The notes under the pieces: model-generated
The model's database searches: none
What the model saw: the letters and a program-made list of their open reading frames with translations, nothing else
What the model was told of the DNA's origin: nothing
Assembly: GCA_036387255.1 (NCBI GenBank)
Contig: DASVUC010000311.1
Location: forward strand, 1-64,000
Direction: 5' to 3'
DNA length: 64,000 nt
DNA from: DASVUC01 sp036387255
GTDB taxonomy: Bacteria > Planctomycetota > Phycisphaerae > Tepidisphaerales > Tepidisphaeraceae
Made by a program: the position numbers and the translations under genes
Shown here: piece by piece, positions 35,513-45,340 of the stretch
Position numbering within the stretch: the first letter of the stretch is position 1
Layout: every line of letters begins with the position of its first letter

Positions 35513-35608
35513 AAGACCAGTTAGTCAATCAATTGACGGGGAATTCAAAGGGACAGGCACCAGTCATCCGGTGAAGCTCGTCGGTATCGACAATTGTTGT
35601 TCACTAGA
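35513..35608. other. Short gap between the methyltransferase module and the secretion operon
   Basis: About 95 bp holding CAATTGACGGGGAATTC and AAAGGGACAGGCACCAG, the latter a fragment of a dispersed repeat like that at 49897. No gene. It may mark the edge of the inserted module. Confidence 0.35.
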
Positions 35609-38600
35609 CTAGTCGTTGGGGATCAGGGTTTTCTTCACCGGCTCGTAGGGGCTTCTGGAGCGGTCGATGATGTAGGCGACTCGCTTCTGGACGACGAGCT
35701 CGGGTTTGGGGGTGCCGGCGTTGCGCCAGCCTTGGACGATGATGTAGGTGGTGAAGGTGTCGGACCGGGTGGTGATCAGGTTGCTGATACGGCTGAGCTG
35801 GAGGAACTGCTCCTCGAAGTCGCCGCGGACGCCGTCGGTGATGCTGCGGTAGATGGAGTTGATCTTCTCCTGCGTGCCGGGGGAGAGATCGCCGACTGCG
35901 CCACTGGGATCCCAGACCTCATCCACTGGCGGCAGGTTGGTGTCGTCGTGGAGGTCGCGGAAGGGCATCAGGTACGCCCCAAGACCATCCGCGAAGCCGA
36001 AGCCTCGGAACGGGTTGGGGTTGGAAGGGTCGTTGCGATCCTGCCAGTGTAAGTTGAATGGCCGCAGGTCGATCGCCTGGTTCAGCTCAAAGATGGTCTT
36101 GTACGGTCCGTGCGGGATGCGCAGGGCCGGGTGGTTGGGCGGCCAGCCCGCCGGGTGGGGCTGCCCATCCGAATCGCGGTAGTACGCTATCACGCGCGCC
36201 AGCTCCTCGTTGAGCTCGCGCCAGGTGATGGCGTGTCCGTCCTTCTTGCTGCGGATGTCGCGGGTGCGCGTGCCAATCTTGGGGAACACCACATCCACAT
36301 CAGGCTTGTTGGCGGTCTTGCGCAAGTCGACCTGAAGGCCGGTCTCCGGCGAGACGACCAGCGGGAGCGTGGAGAGGACCTTCCAGTCGGCGGTGTTGAT
36401 GTTGATGAGGCCTTCGACGCCCTGCGGATACTCACGGTTCACGGTGCGGGCGTCGGTGGAATTTCCCGCTTCGGCGGTGCTGGTGTTGGCCAGGGGCATG
36501 CGGGCGATCATGTGCCAGTTGGGCGTAGGGTCCTGGTTCTCGGGTTTTTCCAGAGCGGCATTGGACGGGCGCTGCGCGTCGCGAGCGGACTGGAATCCCA
36601 TCAGGAACTCTGGACCGGAGTTATGGTTTTTCGTGCAGACGTAGAGGCAAGGCATCATGTAGAGCGGGTTTTTCTTCCCGTTGGGCATGAGCTTATGCGG
36701 ATCGCTGTACTGCACGACCTGTCCGACGGTGTAGTCGGTGTGGTACTGCCAGGGCTGATGCGCTGGGGCATCGGCGAGGGCGTCATCGTGGGGCGCCTGG
36801 GCGGTGACGAAGTCGAAGAGACGGGTGGCCCAGCGGTAGCGCCAGTAGGGTTCCCAATCGGCTCCGACCTGCAGGGCCGCGCCGACCGAACCACTGCCGG
36901 GCGGGCGGTAGGACGGGTCGTAGCCGTAATCATTGATGAGCAGGTTGCGGTTGATCTTGGGCACCACCCAGTTGACGCCCTTGTAGGAGAAGAGCGGGGT
37001 GCCGCCGAGGGACCAGTCGACGTATTCGGCCTGGGGATCGATGACGTCGGGGACGCCGTTGGGTTTCTCAAAGCGGTCGTCGCCGCCGCGGATGGTGGTG
37101 AGCAGCGGCGCGAATCGGCCGACCTGCTCGCGACCCTGCGTGGTCTTGTCGTCTTGGGTGAACTTCTGAAGCGGCTGCGCTTTCTTAAACTCCGCGGCGT
37201 CGATGTTGCCGACGTAGTCCGGAGTCGCAGGCTTTGGCATCTGGAAGCGCGGATCGTCATCGAGATCGGTGTCTTCGGCGAAGACGCTGTCAATGGTGAT
37301 GCTGTTGAGCTCAACGAGGTCACGGCCGCGGCCGGGGATCTGCGCATCGCCCGGCGGCGGCGCAGCAGTGGAGATCTTGGGGAACCCGGGCACGGTATTT
37401 TCGAATTCCTCAGCGGGCGCGGTGGGGTAACTGCCGGGATCGGCCTGCCAGGAGATGCGGTAAGCGCCGATGAAGGGGACCTGGAGGAGGTCGCCGTTGC
37501 GCCCGAACCCTCCGAAGGGGAACTTGGCAGGCGCTGGGTACTTCACTTCGTTGGTGGCTCCGGACATTCCGCCCCAGGCGGTGGGCACGATGGGGTTGCG
37601 CTGCCAGCCTTCAGCATGGAGCTGGATTGGGAAGCGCGTCGGGTAGGATGCGGTCTTGTTTTCGTTGGAGGCGACGGCGCCTCCGGTGGTGCTCATGCCG
37701 AGCGTGACCGGGGCGGTGGGGAGCCAGTCCGGATCATCGGCGGGCCCGGGGTTCTCGAAGATCTCAACACCCTGGTTGCGGCTGCGGAGGTAGTGAGCGC
37801 CCCAGAGCGGGATGCCACTTCCGGGGAAGGGAACTTTCGAGGCGTAGGTGGTTCCGGAAACCGGGCAAGCGTCGTAGCGGCCGGGGTAGACAAACTTCCA
37901 CATCCCGGGATCAACGAACTTGTTCCCGTCTGCGTCCTTGGCGACGTAGTCGGCGTTCTGGCGGCAATAGTGCCACATGACGCTACCGGGCGCGCCGATG
38001 AGGGCACTGGCGGCGCCGGCGGCGGTGGGAAGCTGAAGGCCGGTGAAGTCAAAAGAGTCGACCGGGACCAGGTCGGAGACGCTCCAAGACTCGTCGTAGT
38101 GCAGCGGGTCGGAGATCTGGCTTCCCTTGGTGTTGAACAGCGGGGGATAAAACCCGCGCGAGTAGATGCCGTCGGCGCGGCGCGGGCGGAGGAGAACGAG
38201 CTCTCGATTCAGCACGCTGCGAATTGCCGGCCAGGTTTCCTCGGGTGGTAATCCGGTGGTTGCCCAGACGGGGTCGGCCATGCCCGACAGCCCGGGCACG
38301 CAGGCGACGTTCAACTGGGGGAGCTTATCGTCTTTGCGCTTGTTGTTGTCGATCCAGTTGGTGCCGTCGAAGACGATGGAGCGATCAGTTCCCTTGTTGG
38401 CCCTGAGCAGGCCGGTCAAGCGGGTGGAAAGGGGTCGTTCCTCCGCGGTTCCCACGGCGTTGATGCCGGGAAGAGCCGTTTGATCTGCGTAGTTTTCCAG
38501 GAGCAGGTAGCCCTTGCGGGGCACGATCAGGGGCGTGGGCTCCTTCGCGGCATCGCGCGTCCTGGTGAAGGGGTAGACCTGCTCGAAGCCCTCGCGCGAC

Positions 38601-41600
38601 CGATCGGGATCAAAGTCGGCGATCATCTGCGGCGTTGAGGGGTTTGGGGCGAAGGGCGGGTTGCGCGGGTAAGAATCGAGCCGGATGCCATAGCGCTCGC
38701 TGCGCGTGCCGGAGGGGTTGACATTCGCATCGTGGCGGCGGTCCAGGGCCACGAGCTTCCAGTTGGTCAGTTCGATGTCTTCTTCGTAGGGGTTGTACAG
38801 CTCCACGGCGACATACCCGTGGGTCGTGCCCCCGGTGACGCGCGTACTGACAAAGACTTCGGTGATGAACGGCTGCTTCTCGTTGCCATAGACGACGACG
38901 TCGATGGGCTTGGCGATGGCGTTCTTGTCGGCGGTGGGGTGAGGGATGGCGCCGGTGGTCCAGGTGCGGGGATCCTTCAGCACGGCGCGAAGGACGATGC
39001 GGTGGGCGGTGACGTCGCCGGTGCCGTGCCCGCGCAAGGGCGCCTTGGGCGTGGTGGTGCTGTTGGGATCGATCAGCGGCTGCGTGGTGGCACTGGTCTT
39101 GTCGTAGAGGGTGTTATCAAAATCAGAATCTCGGGCGTCTTCCGTGTTGACCGCGGCGATGGCGGCGCGGAGCAGCATCTGCTGATCGGGATTGATGCGC
39201 GCGCTTTCGGTATCGAACGGCGGCTCGGTCAGAGCCTGCCCGACGCGGTTGGCATCGGTGAGGCCTGTAACGGTGGTGGCCGAGGTGTAAGGAATGGTGC
39301 GGATGGAGCCGCGGAACATGCGCGCGGGGTTCCAGCCGGCGGGCATGACGCTCTGCGGATAAAGAGTGGGATCGAAGTTGGGAGGCACCTCTTCGGCGTA
39401 GTGGTAGTTGTCGCCCTCGGCAAGGAAGGAGGGGACGGTGGAACCCGCCGCAGTCTGGCCCCAGAACTTCTGACCGACGTAGGGATCGTTCAGCGACCAG
39501 CCGTCACCCGGCAGCCCTGCGTTGTTGCGTCCGCCCCAGTAGCCGAGGGAGGCGCTGCGGTTGGCGATTGCCGCGTTCACGGCTGCTTCAATGCCGCGAT
39601 CGAAAGGCGTGCGGGTGCCGTCACCTTCGGCCATGACATTCCAGTACGCGCGCCAAAGCTCGCCGAAGTTGGAGGTGTTGGCGGAGGCTTTGGGGGCGAA
39701 GTATTCGCTGTAGGTGTACTTGGCGCGGTTTTGTTTGCTCCAGAAGGGCATCTGCTCGCCCCAGACGAGATCGACGTTGCCCTGGTTGTACTTGTCGCTC
39801 CCGCCGGCGACGGTGGTGGTGTAATAGTTGCCGTAGGTCAGCAGGCCGGTGACGATTGAATTGGTGTGAATCAGATTGGCGGGGAGAATCTGCGGGCCGA
39901 CGACTTCGGCGTTGGGTCCGGCGCCGGCGATCACACCGCCCTTGTCGTTGGTGAACAGTGCGGTCATCTCGCGGCGCGGGGTCTGGTTGCTGACGGGATT
40001 GCTTACGACAAGCAGCGGACGGCGCGGTCGGTAGTATCCGCCGGCCGTGGCGGAGGCGCGTTCGTTAATGTCCTCCAGATCAAAGGCAAAGTTTTCCTTA
40101 AACCAGGCTTGCGGCGCGGCGAGGGTGAGTGGATAAGCGCGCGTGCGGTTGGCGTAGTTGGCGGCGGAGGTGTAGATCGAGTCCTTGATCTTGTTTACCG
40201 TGGCGCCCAAGCTCGACTGGTAGAACAGATCCTCGAGCGGGGAGCGGTTGGCGGTGGGGTTGATAAGGCAGAAGTGATAGGTGAGCGCGGCGGTGTCGTC
40301 GGCGCCGAAGCTCTTGAACTCGCGAACGCGCTGACCTTTGCCAGGGAGGATGTTGATGTCGTAGAGGTTTCCGGGGTTGTCGATGCGGCGGGCAAGCTGC
40401 GCGTTCAGGGCGTCGCCGACGGACGCGAAGACGAGCGTGGGCCAGCCACCGACGGGTGGCTGCACGACTGGCGAGCCGGAGCCGTACCAGGCGCGCGGAA
40501 CGTCGTTGTCGTCATAAACGTAGCTCTGCACGAATGGCGCGTTGGGGTACTGCTTGGTGTCGATGCCGCCGGGGGTGAAGAGGGAGGCCCATCGGTACTT
40601 ATTAAGGGCCATCATCTCGTCGCCCATGTTTCCGAATGCATCGGTGTTGAGCCAGAAAGCCGAGAATGAGCGGAAGAGGGAGCCCATGTCAACGCTGGAG
40701 GGGTAGTACCAGGTGTTGAGCTGGTCGGCGTACTTCTCGATCTGGTCCGTTGAATTGGGATCGTTGGCCCACGAGGTGCGGATGCCCATGAAGTTGGCGT
40801 CGCCGTGGGCCCAGGCGGTGTTGACGTTGACGGCGGAGTTGTTGTCGATGGTTCGGACGGCGGCATACCAGCGGATGCCGTTGGTCTCGCCGATGGGAAG
40901 GCGGAAGAGTCCCGCATCGGCGACGCCGTCGCCGTCAGCGTCGGCGGCGAGGAAGGTGTTGAGGTTGGCGTTGCTGGTGGTCTGGTAGTCCCAGCTCATG
41001 GTGTTGCCGGGGCCTGCGGAATAGTGACGCATGCGCAGCGCGGGATAGGCGACGCCGTTGATGGTCTTAATGGTGGGCTCAAAGAACGGCTTGCGCATCG
41101 AGAGCATGATGTGCCGGATGTCATCAGACATATCCGGCGGATCAAACTGCCACGGAAACGCGACGTCTTTGAAGTTGGCGGGGACGTTCTCAAAAGGCGG
41201 ATAGCTGACCCCGTCCCAGATGGGCGGGTTGTTGGTGCTCATGGGGACTTCGGGATCGACCAGGCGCGGCAGGCGCGGCATGAGCCAGCCGTCGTTGGGA
41301 TCGGCAAGGGGCGAGCCGTTGGCGGCGGAGAGGTGCTCGCCCTTCATGTTGGTGGAGACGCCGGTGCTGCTGCTGGAACCGTCGAAGTTTTCGTAGAGAG
41401 AAGGGTCTTCGGGATCGATCGTGACGCCGCGATATTGCGGGCCGTTGAACAGATCGTTGACCAGCGCGCCGACGGTCATGTCGCGGACGCTCTCGGCGGC
41501 GAGGCCGAGCTGGTTGGTGAAGGCGTTGTTTCGGATGGCGTAGCGATCGATGCGCGCGGTGGAGATGTAGGCGGTGCCGATGAGGGCCATCAGCACGAGC

Positions 41601-41698
41601 AGCGCGACGACTAGGATGAGGACGGAGCCCGGGCGGGAGACGCGGAACCGCGCCTGCACCCGATCCAGCAGAACCTTCAGCGGATTGATCAATTTCAT
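35609..41698 (-). CDS. Giant GspK-like minor pseudopilin with lamin-tail-like domain
   Basis: The protein has about 2029 residues from ATG 41698. The N-terminus (SRPGSVLILVVALLVLMALI) is a prepilin-type helix without Glu at +5, as in GspK. Near residue 1766 the motif EGLININTADWKVLSTLP matches the helix-hairpin-helix segment of GspK. In between lies a huge extracytoplasmic region. Residues about 940-1070 (VAVELYNPYEEDIELTNWKL ... VPRKGYLLLENYAD) resemble a lamin-tail domain. Normal GspK has about 300 residues. The gene is last in the operon, 12 bp after the J-like gene. It is presumably the pilus tip. Confidence 0.78.
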   Translation of the reverse strand: MKLINPLKVLLDRVQARFRVSRPGSVLILVVALLVLMALIGTAYISTARIDRYAIRNNAFTNQLGLAAESVRDMTVGALVNDLFNGPQYRGVTIDPEDPSLYENFDGSSSSTGVSTNMKGEHLSAANGSPLADPNDGWLMPRLPRLVDPEVPMSTNNPPIWDGVSYPPFENVPANFKDVAFPWQFDPPDMSDDIRHIMLSMRKPFFEPTIKTINGVAYPALRMRHYSAGPGNTMSWDYQTTSNANLNTFLAADADGDGVADAGLFRLPIGETNGIRWYAAVRTIDNNSAVNVNTAWAHGDANFMGIRTSWANDPNSTDQIEKYADQLNTWYYPSSVDMGSLFRSFSAFWLNTDAFGNMGDEMMALNKYRWASLFTPGGIDTKQYPNAPFVQSYVYDDNDVPRAWYGSGSPVVQPPVGGWPTLVFASVGDALNAQLARRIDNPGNLYDINILPGKGQRVREFKSFGADDTAALTYHFCLINPTANRSPLEDLFYQSSLGATVNKIKDSIYTSAANYANRTRAYPLTLAAPQAWFKENFAFDLEDINERASATAGGYYRPRRPLLVVSNPVSNQTPRREMTALFTNDKGGVIAGAGPNAEVVGPQILPANLIHTNSIVTGLLTYGNYYTTTVAGGSDKYNQGNVDLVWGEQMPFWSKQNRAKYTYSEYFAPKASANTSNFGELWRAYWNVMAEGDGTRTPFDRGIEAAVNAAIANRSASLGYWGGRNNAGLPGDGWSLNDPYVGQKFWGQTAAGSTVPSFLAEGDNYHYAEEVPPNFDPTLYPQSVMPAGWNPARMFRGSIRTIPYTSATTVTGLTDANRVGQALTEPPFDTESARINPDQQMLLRAAIAAVNTEDARDSDFDNTLYDKTSATTQPLIDPNSTTTPKAPLRGHGTGDVTAHRIVLRAVLKDPRTWTTGAIPHPTADKNAIAKPIDVVVYGNEKQPFITEVFVSTRVTGGTTHGYVAVELYNPYEEDIELTNWKLVALDRRHDANVNPSGTRSERYGIRLDSYPRNPPFAPNPSTPQMIADFDPDRSREGFEQVYPFTRTRDAAKEPTPLIVPRKGYLLLENYADQTALPGINAVGTAEERPLSTRLTGLLRANKGTDRSIVFDGTNWIDNNKRKDDKLPQLNVACVPGLSGMADPVWATTGLPPEETWPAIRSVLNRELVLLRPRRADGIYSRGFYPPLFNTKGSQISDPLHYDESWSVSDLVPVDSFDFTGLQLPTAAGAASALIGAPGSVMWHYCRQNADYVAKDADGNKFVDPGMWKFVYPGRYDACPVSGTTYASKVPFPGSGIPLWGAHYLRSRNQGVEIFENPGPADDPDWLPTAPVTLGMSTTGGAVASNENKTASYPTRFPIQLHAEGWQRNPIVPTAWGGMSGATNEVKYPAPAKFPFGGFGRNGDLLQVPFIGAYRISWQADPGSYPTAPAEEFENTVPGFPKISTAAPPPGDAQIPGRGRDLVELNSITIDSVFAEDTDLDDDPRFQMPKPATPDYVGNIDAAEFKKAQPLQKFTQDDKTTQGREQVGRFAPLLTTIRGGDDRFEKPNGVPDVIDPQAEYVDWSLGGTPLFSYKGVNWVVPKINRNLLINDYGYDPSYRPPGSGSVGAALQVGADWEPYWRYRWATRLFDFVTAQAPHDDALADAPAHQPWQYHTDYTVGQVVQYSDPHKLMPNGKKNPLYMMPCLYVCTKNHNSGPEFLMGFQSARDAQRPSNAALEKPENQDPTPNWHMIARMPLANTSTAEAGNSTDARTVNREYPQGVEGLININTADWKVLSTLPLVVSPETGLQVDLRKTANKPDVDVVFPKIGTRTRDIRSKKDGHAITWRELNEELARVIAYYRDSDGQPHPAGWPPNHPALRIPHGPYKTIFELNQAIDLRPFNLHWQDRNDPSNPNPFRGFGFADGLGAYLMPFRDLHDDTNLPPVDEVWDPSGAVGDLSPGTQEKINSIYRSITDGVRGDFEEQFLQLSRISNLITTRSDTFTTYIIVQGWRNAGTPKPELVVQKRVAYIIDRSRSPYEPVKKTLIPND

Positions 41699-41710
41699 GA
41701 GCAAAAACCT

Positions 41711-44131
41711 TTACTGCAACGCGATGATGTACTGAAAGGTCTGACCTTCAGCCAGCCGATTATTCGGGTCGTCCAGTGTGATGGTGATGCGAATCATCTT
41801 AACGCGGGTGATGGCGTCGTCGGGGACCATGGCCTGCCGCTGGGGGGTGGTGGACGGATTGATCAGGCTGGTATTGGTGGAATAGACCGCAGGACCCCCG
41901 CCATTTTGATTTTGCATGGAGCCGGAGGGGCCGAAGGCGCAGAGATAGCGGGATTGGGCCCAGAGGATGCCGGGGGTGGCGTAGTCGCCGTTAGCAGGAT
42001 TTTGTCTTGTGGGCGTGGATGCGACATTGGGCAAGTAGCCGTAGCCGTTGTTGCTGGTTTCGAGATCTTTTTCGAACGGAGCGCCAGCGAAGGTGAGCAG
42101 GGCATTCTCGCCGGTTGAGTCCTTTGGCTCTGTCTTGATCTTTACATCGGGGGCTTCAGCGCCCCATTGGCCGCCTTTGGAGTTTCTGGTGTAGCCGGTG
42201 AGCATAACGTCGCGGAGCGGCACGACGTCGGTGATGTCGTTGTTGGTTCGGCCGGGGCTGGGGGCGCCTTGTCCGGGCTGCTGGAAGGCGGGGGAGCCGA
42301 CGGTGTAGCCGAGGATTTTTCCGTCGCCGTCGATGTCGCGCGGGAAGCCGTACCAGCGGATCTTACGGACCCAGAGGTCGGGCCGGGCCTGCGTGGGGAG
42401 GTAGGGGTTGGGGTCCTGAGACATGTCGACGTAATAGTCGAGGACTCCATCGGCTTTGATCGCGTCGGAGCTGGTGTCCTGGTTAAAGTAGACGCCGGTG
42501 ACGTTGCCGTAGTCGGGGTTGGCCCGGTAGGTGCCACCAGCGCCGCCTACTGCCGTATACATGTTGTTGTCCTGCGAGACGAAGTCGCCGGCGAATTCAA
42601 CGATGAACTGGGTGCAGTGGCGGAGGAAGACGGGGTGCTGGCGGGCGACCTTGTCGGGGTCGAGCGGCTTCATGCCGTTGGTCTTGGGGTTTCCCTTGAA
42701 GCGGTACGAGAGCGATTCCCACCAGCGCCAGTAATTCGAGTTGGGGTAAGGGAGCACCTGGGGGGCATTGGGCGTGGTGGGCTCGGGGTTGTAGAGAAGG
42801 GCGCGATCGATCGAGTCGGCGAGGATGCGCTTGAAGGTCCGGAAGTCGCCGATGGCGGCATCGTAGCGGCCGGCTTCGGGCGAGCGGTAGTCCTGGTAGG
42901 CGCTGGTGGAGGTGCCGGTGGTTCCGTCGCGCTTGTCGAAGCTGACGGCGCCGGGCCAATCGCCGTAGTTGAAGTTGAGGGTGGCGCCGTCAATGGGATA
43001 GTTGAAGTAGACACCGGAGGCGCTGCGGCGGGTGCGGTTCTCGGCGGCGATGGGGAGATAGCTGGCGTAGCGCGGCGCGGTGCCGCTGCTGAGCGGCTTG
43101 GTCGGATCACGCGGATCGCGCGGGGGCGGGGCGATGAACGGCGGACGGTCAATGACGGTCAGGAGCTGGCCCGAAGCGTCGCCGGTGGTGGTGTCGGTGT
43201 CCACCGGCGGCAGCGGCGGGCGCTCGTTCTTGTAGGGCTGAACCGTGTTCTTGCCCTCTTCCTCGGCCCAGTCGTAAACGGTCACGTTATCTGCGGATTT
43301 GATCTGCTTGCCGCCCCAGACCATGGGCTCGTAAAGCGGGATGTTGGGTTCACGGAGCGGGGGGACGAGGAGCGTCGCCATTCGGCCGAGGGTCCAGTCG
43401 GTGGCGTAGAAGTTGTTGGGGTTGGTCTGCACGGTACCGATGCCGGGGTAGCTGGGGTTGCGGGGATTGGCGTTGTCGACGAACCAGAGATCCTGTGCGT
43501 TCTGGACCTTGTTGGTGGGCTGCCAGAGGTGGCCGTACCAGATCCATGCCTGGCGGCCGGTTTGTTTGGATGCGAAGGCGCCCGGGGCGGCTGTGTAACC
43601 GGGCGCTTTGGTGTCAAGTTCGTTGGCCTTGATGTCCGCCGGCAGCGCGCCTTCGTCGTTTCCGGTCTGGCGGCGAAGGAAATCGCTGGCGAAGAAGGAG
43701 ATCATGTCGACGCGGTGGATGCGGTTGTTGGGGACATACCACGGCGCGTTTTCGCCGTAGACGGCGGTTTCGCCTTCGACGTTGTTGCTGTTCAGGTCGA
43801 GCGTGGAAGGGTTGCCGTCGAGATCTTTCTCGGCTTCCTGCTTGTTGAGGAAGGCGCGCTGGGCGCGGGAGTCGATGATCATGAACGGCGTGTCGTTGCT
43901 GTGGGAGAGGGCTTCACCGACTTCGTGCTGGAAGACGAGCTGCGCGGAGAAACTTTCGCGCGTGCCGGTGGCCAGCGCCTGCCCCGCGCCCACGGTGGAG
44001 GAGACCACGCGGAACGCCTGATTGATACCCGCGATGATCAGCAGCACGAGGAAGACCGAGATCATCACCTCGATCAGCGTGAAGCCGCGACCGCCGACTG
44101 CCGATTCAGATTGCCTGCCTGTCAAGCTCAT
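41711..44131 (-). CDS. Enlarged GspJ-like minor pseudopilin
   Basis: The protein has 806 residues. The prepilin leader GGRG is followed by FTLIEVMISVFLVLLIIAGI, with Glu5 and the usual membrane helix. The rest is a long beta-rich, Asn/Pro/Gly-rich periplasmic part, with VKMIRITITLDDPNNRLAEG near the C-terminus (a GspJ-like ending). Typical GspJ is about 200 residues. Position between I-like and K-like genes supports the J role. It is expected to be cleaved by a prepilin peptidase not present here. Confidence 0.75.
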   Translation of the reverse strand: MSLTGRQSESAVGGRGFTLIEVMISVFLVLLIIAGINQAFRVVSSTVGAGQALATGTRESFSAQLVFQHEVGEALSHSNDTPFMIIDSRAQRAFLNKQEAEKDLDGNPSTLDLNSNNVEGETAVYGENAPWYVPNNRIHRVDMISFFASDFLRRQTGNDEGALPADIKANELDTKAPGYTAAPGAFASKQTGRQAWIWYGHLWQPTNKVQNAQDLWFVDNANPRNPSYPGIGTVQTNPNNFYATDWTLGRMATLLVPPLREPNIPLYEPMVWGGKQIKSADNVTVYDWAEEEGKNTVQPYKNERPPLPPVDTDTTTGDASGQLLTVIDRPPFIAPPPRDPRDPTKPLSSGTAPRYASYLPIAAENRTRRSASGVYFNYPIDGATLNFNYGDWPGAVSFDKRDGTTGTSTSAYQDYRSPEAGRYDAAIGDFRTFKRILADSIDRALLYNPEPTTPNAPQVLPYPNSNYWRWWESLSYRFKGNPKTNGMKPLDPDKVARQHPVFLRHCTQFIVEFAGDFVSQDNNMYTAVGGAGGTYRANPDYGNVTGVYFNQDTSSDAIKADGVLDYYVDMSQDPNPYLPTQARPDLWVRKIRWYGFPRDIDGDGKILGYTVGSPAFQQPGQGAPSPGRTNNDITDVVPLRDVMLTGYTRNSKGGQWGAEAPDVKIKTEPKDSTGENALLTFAGAPFEKDLETSNNGYGYLPNVASTPTRQNPANGDYATPGILWAQSRYLCAFGPSGSMQNQNGGGPAVYSTNTSLINPSTTPQRQAMVPDDAITRVKMIRITITLDDPNNRLAEGQTFQYIIALQ

Positions 44132-44164
44132 AAGCTGCTTCTTCGTGGTTGTGGTAAAACTTCA

Positions 44165-45340
44165 TCAGTGCCCGATCGGGACGATCGAGGTGTAGAAATA
44201 AATATCCTGGGACGGTCCGCTGAAGATCTGCTTGCCGCTCCTGTCCAGCGTACGTTCGGCGCCGACGACGTATCCAATTTCCCAGCCGTTGCTGGTTTCC
44301 CGGCTGTCGACGAGGTCGTTGCCCGGCAGCAGTTCCCATTCGTTACCAGAAACCTTGGAACCAATCTGATAGACGCGTCCACGCGTGGTGTTCTTTGCGT
44401 TGGTCTGGTCGCGCATGATCACGTAGGAGCCTTCGACGAGCGCTTCAGATTGCCCGTAGACAGGTGCATTCACTTGCAGCACGTCGACGCCGGGACCATC
44501 CGAAGGCTGCTTTGCCTTGTAATCGTTGATCACCTTGACCTGGACAAAACGCGGATACAGGTTGGCCAGGCTGTGCGGGAGCGGCACGTCCTTGGTCTGC
44601 GTCGCGTCGACCCAGGCCTGCATTTGATCCGTGCTGTCGGGGCCAATGGCGAAGATGGGCCGGTTGCGTGCGACGGTGACGATCACAAAGAGCTGCATGT
44701 TGTCCGCCCAGGTGGAGGGCGGCAGGTTGGGATCGCCATCGCGGCGGTACAAGACGACCCAGCCAAAGCGGGGGTCGTTGTCGGTGATGGTGTTCCCGCG
44801 GATGGCATCCCACCCTTTGCGGGTGAAGATCGGCACCACGTTGCCAGGATAGATCGCCGGCGACGGCCGCGGGCGCGGGGGATACCACGTCAATCCACCA
44901 TTCTTCTGCGGTTCAGTGAACCACGGCTTGTTTTCGCCGGTGGCGGGAAAAATTGAGTTACCAACGTGCAGGGGCAGTACATCGGGCGCGACCCTGGGGT
45001 TATTCCACTTGGCGAAGGTCGTGACGTTGTTTTGGGTGTCGGACTCGCGCCGGTCTTCGTCAAAGGCCCAGGCATAAAACTCGTAATCGGGCGCATCGGA
45101 ACCTTCGGCGATTTTGCCCATCATCCCCGACACGCCGCGGGCGATGGCCATGGCGCGGTTCTCGTCGCTGGTGAGCTTTGTCTGGCGCACGGCGACGGGG
45201 AAGACCGCAGCGAGCATGATGAACCCGATGCCGAGCACCACGACGGCGAACATCACTTCGGGAAACGAATAGCCGGCGCGCAGCAGGCGGGTCTTGCTGC
45301 TGCGTTGTGCGTGTTGCGTGTTGCCTCGCATGGACATCAT
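44165..45340 (-). CDS. GspI/PilV-like pseudopilin
   Basis: The ATG at 45340 overlaps the stop of the preceding gene (ATGA). The 391-residue product has the leader LLRAG followed by YSFPEVMFAVVVLGIGFIML, with Glu at +5. The soluble domain is larger than in ordinary GspI (about 120). The in-frame region upstream to 45406 lies within the preceding gene and is not used. Predicted minor pseudopilin of the tip complex with the J- and K-like proteins. Confidence 0.78.
   Translation of the reverse strand: MMSMRGNTQHAQRSSKTRLLRAGYSFPEVMFAVVVLGIGFIMLAAVFPVAVRQTKLTSDENRAMAIARGVSGMMGKIAEGSDAPDYEFYAWAFDEDRRESDTQNNVTTFAKWNNPRVAPDVLPLHVGNSIFPATGENKPWFTEPQKNGGLTWYPPRPRPSPAIYPGNVVPIFTRKGWDAIRGNTITDNDPRFGWVVLYRRDGDPNLPPSTWADNMQLFVIVTVARNRPIFAIGPDSTDQMQAWVDATQTKDVPLPHSLANLYPRFVQVKVINDYKAKQPSDGPGVDVLQVNAPVYGQSEALVEGSYVIMRDQTNAKNTTRGRVYQIGSKVSGNEWELLPGNDLVDSRETSNGWEIGYVVGAERTLDRSGKQIFSGPSQDIYFYTSIVPIGH

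Noticed and set aside
36110..38251. 713-codon plus-strand open frame opposite the GspK-like gene
   Set aside because: Antisense shadow in GC-rich DNA; its product is low-complexity Gly/Val/Arg without domains, while the minus frame has prepilin, lamin-tail-like and GspK features.
42167..44956. 929-codon plus-strand open frame opposite the J- and I-like genes
   Set aside because: Runs across two real genes on the other strand and gives Gly/Val-rich sequence with no recognisable domain.
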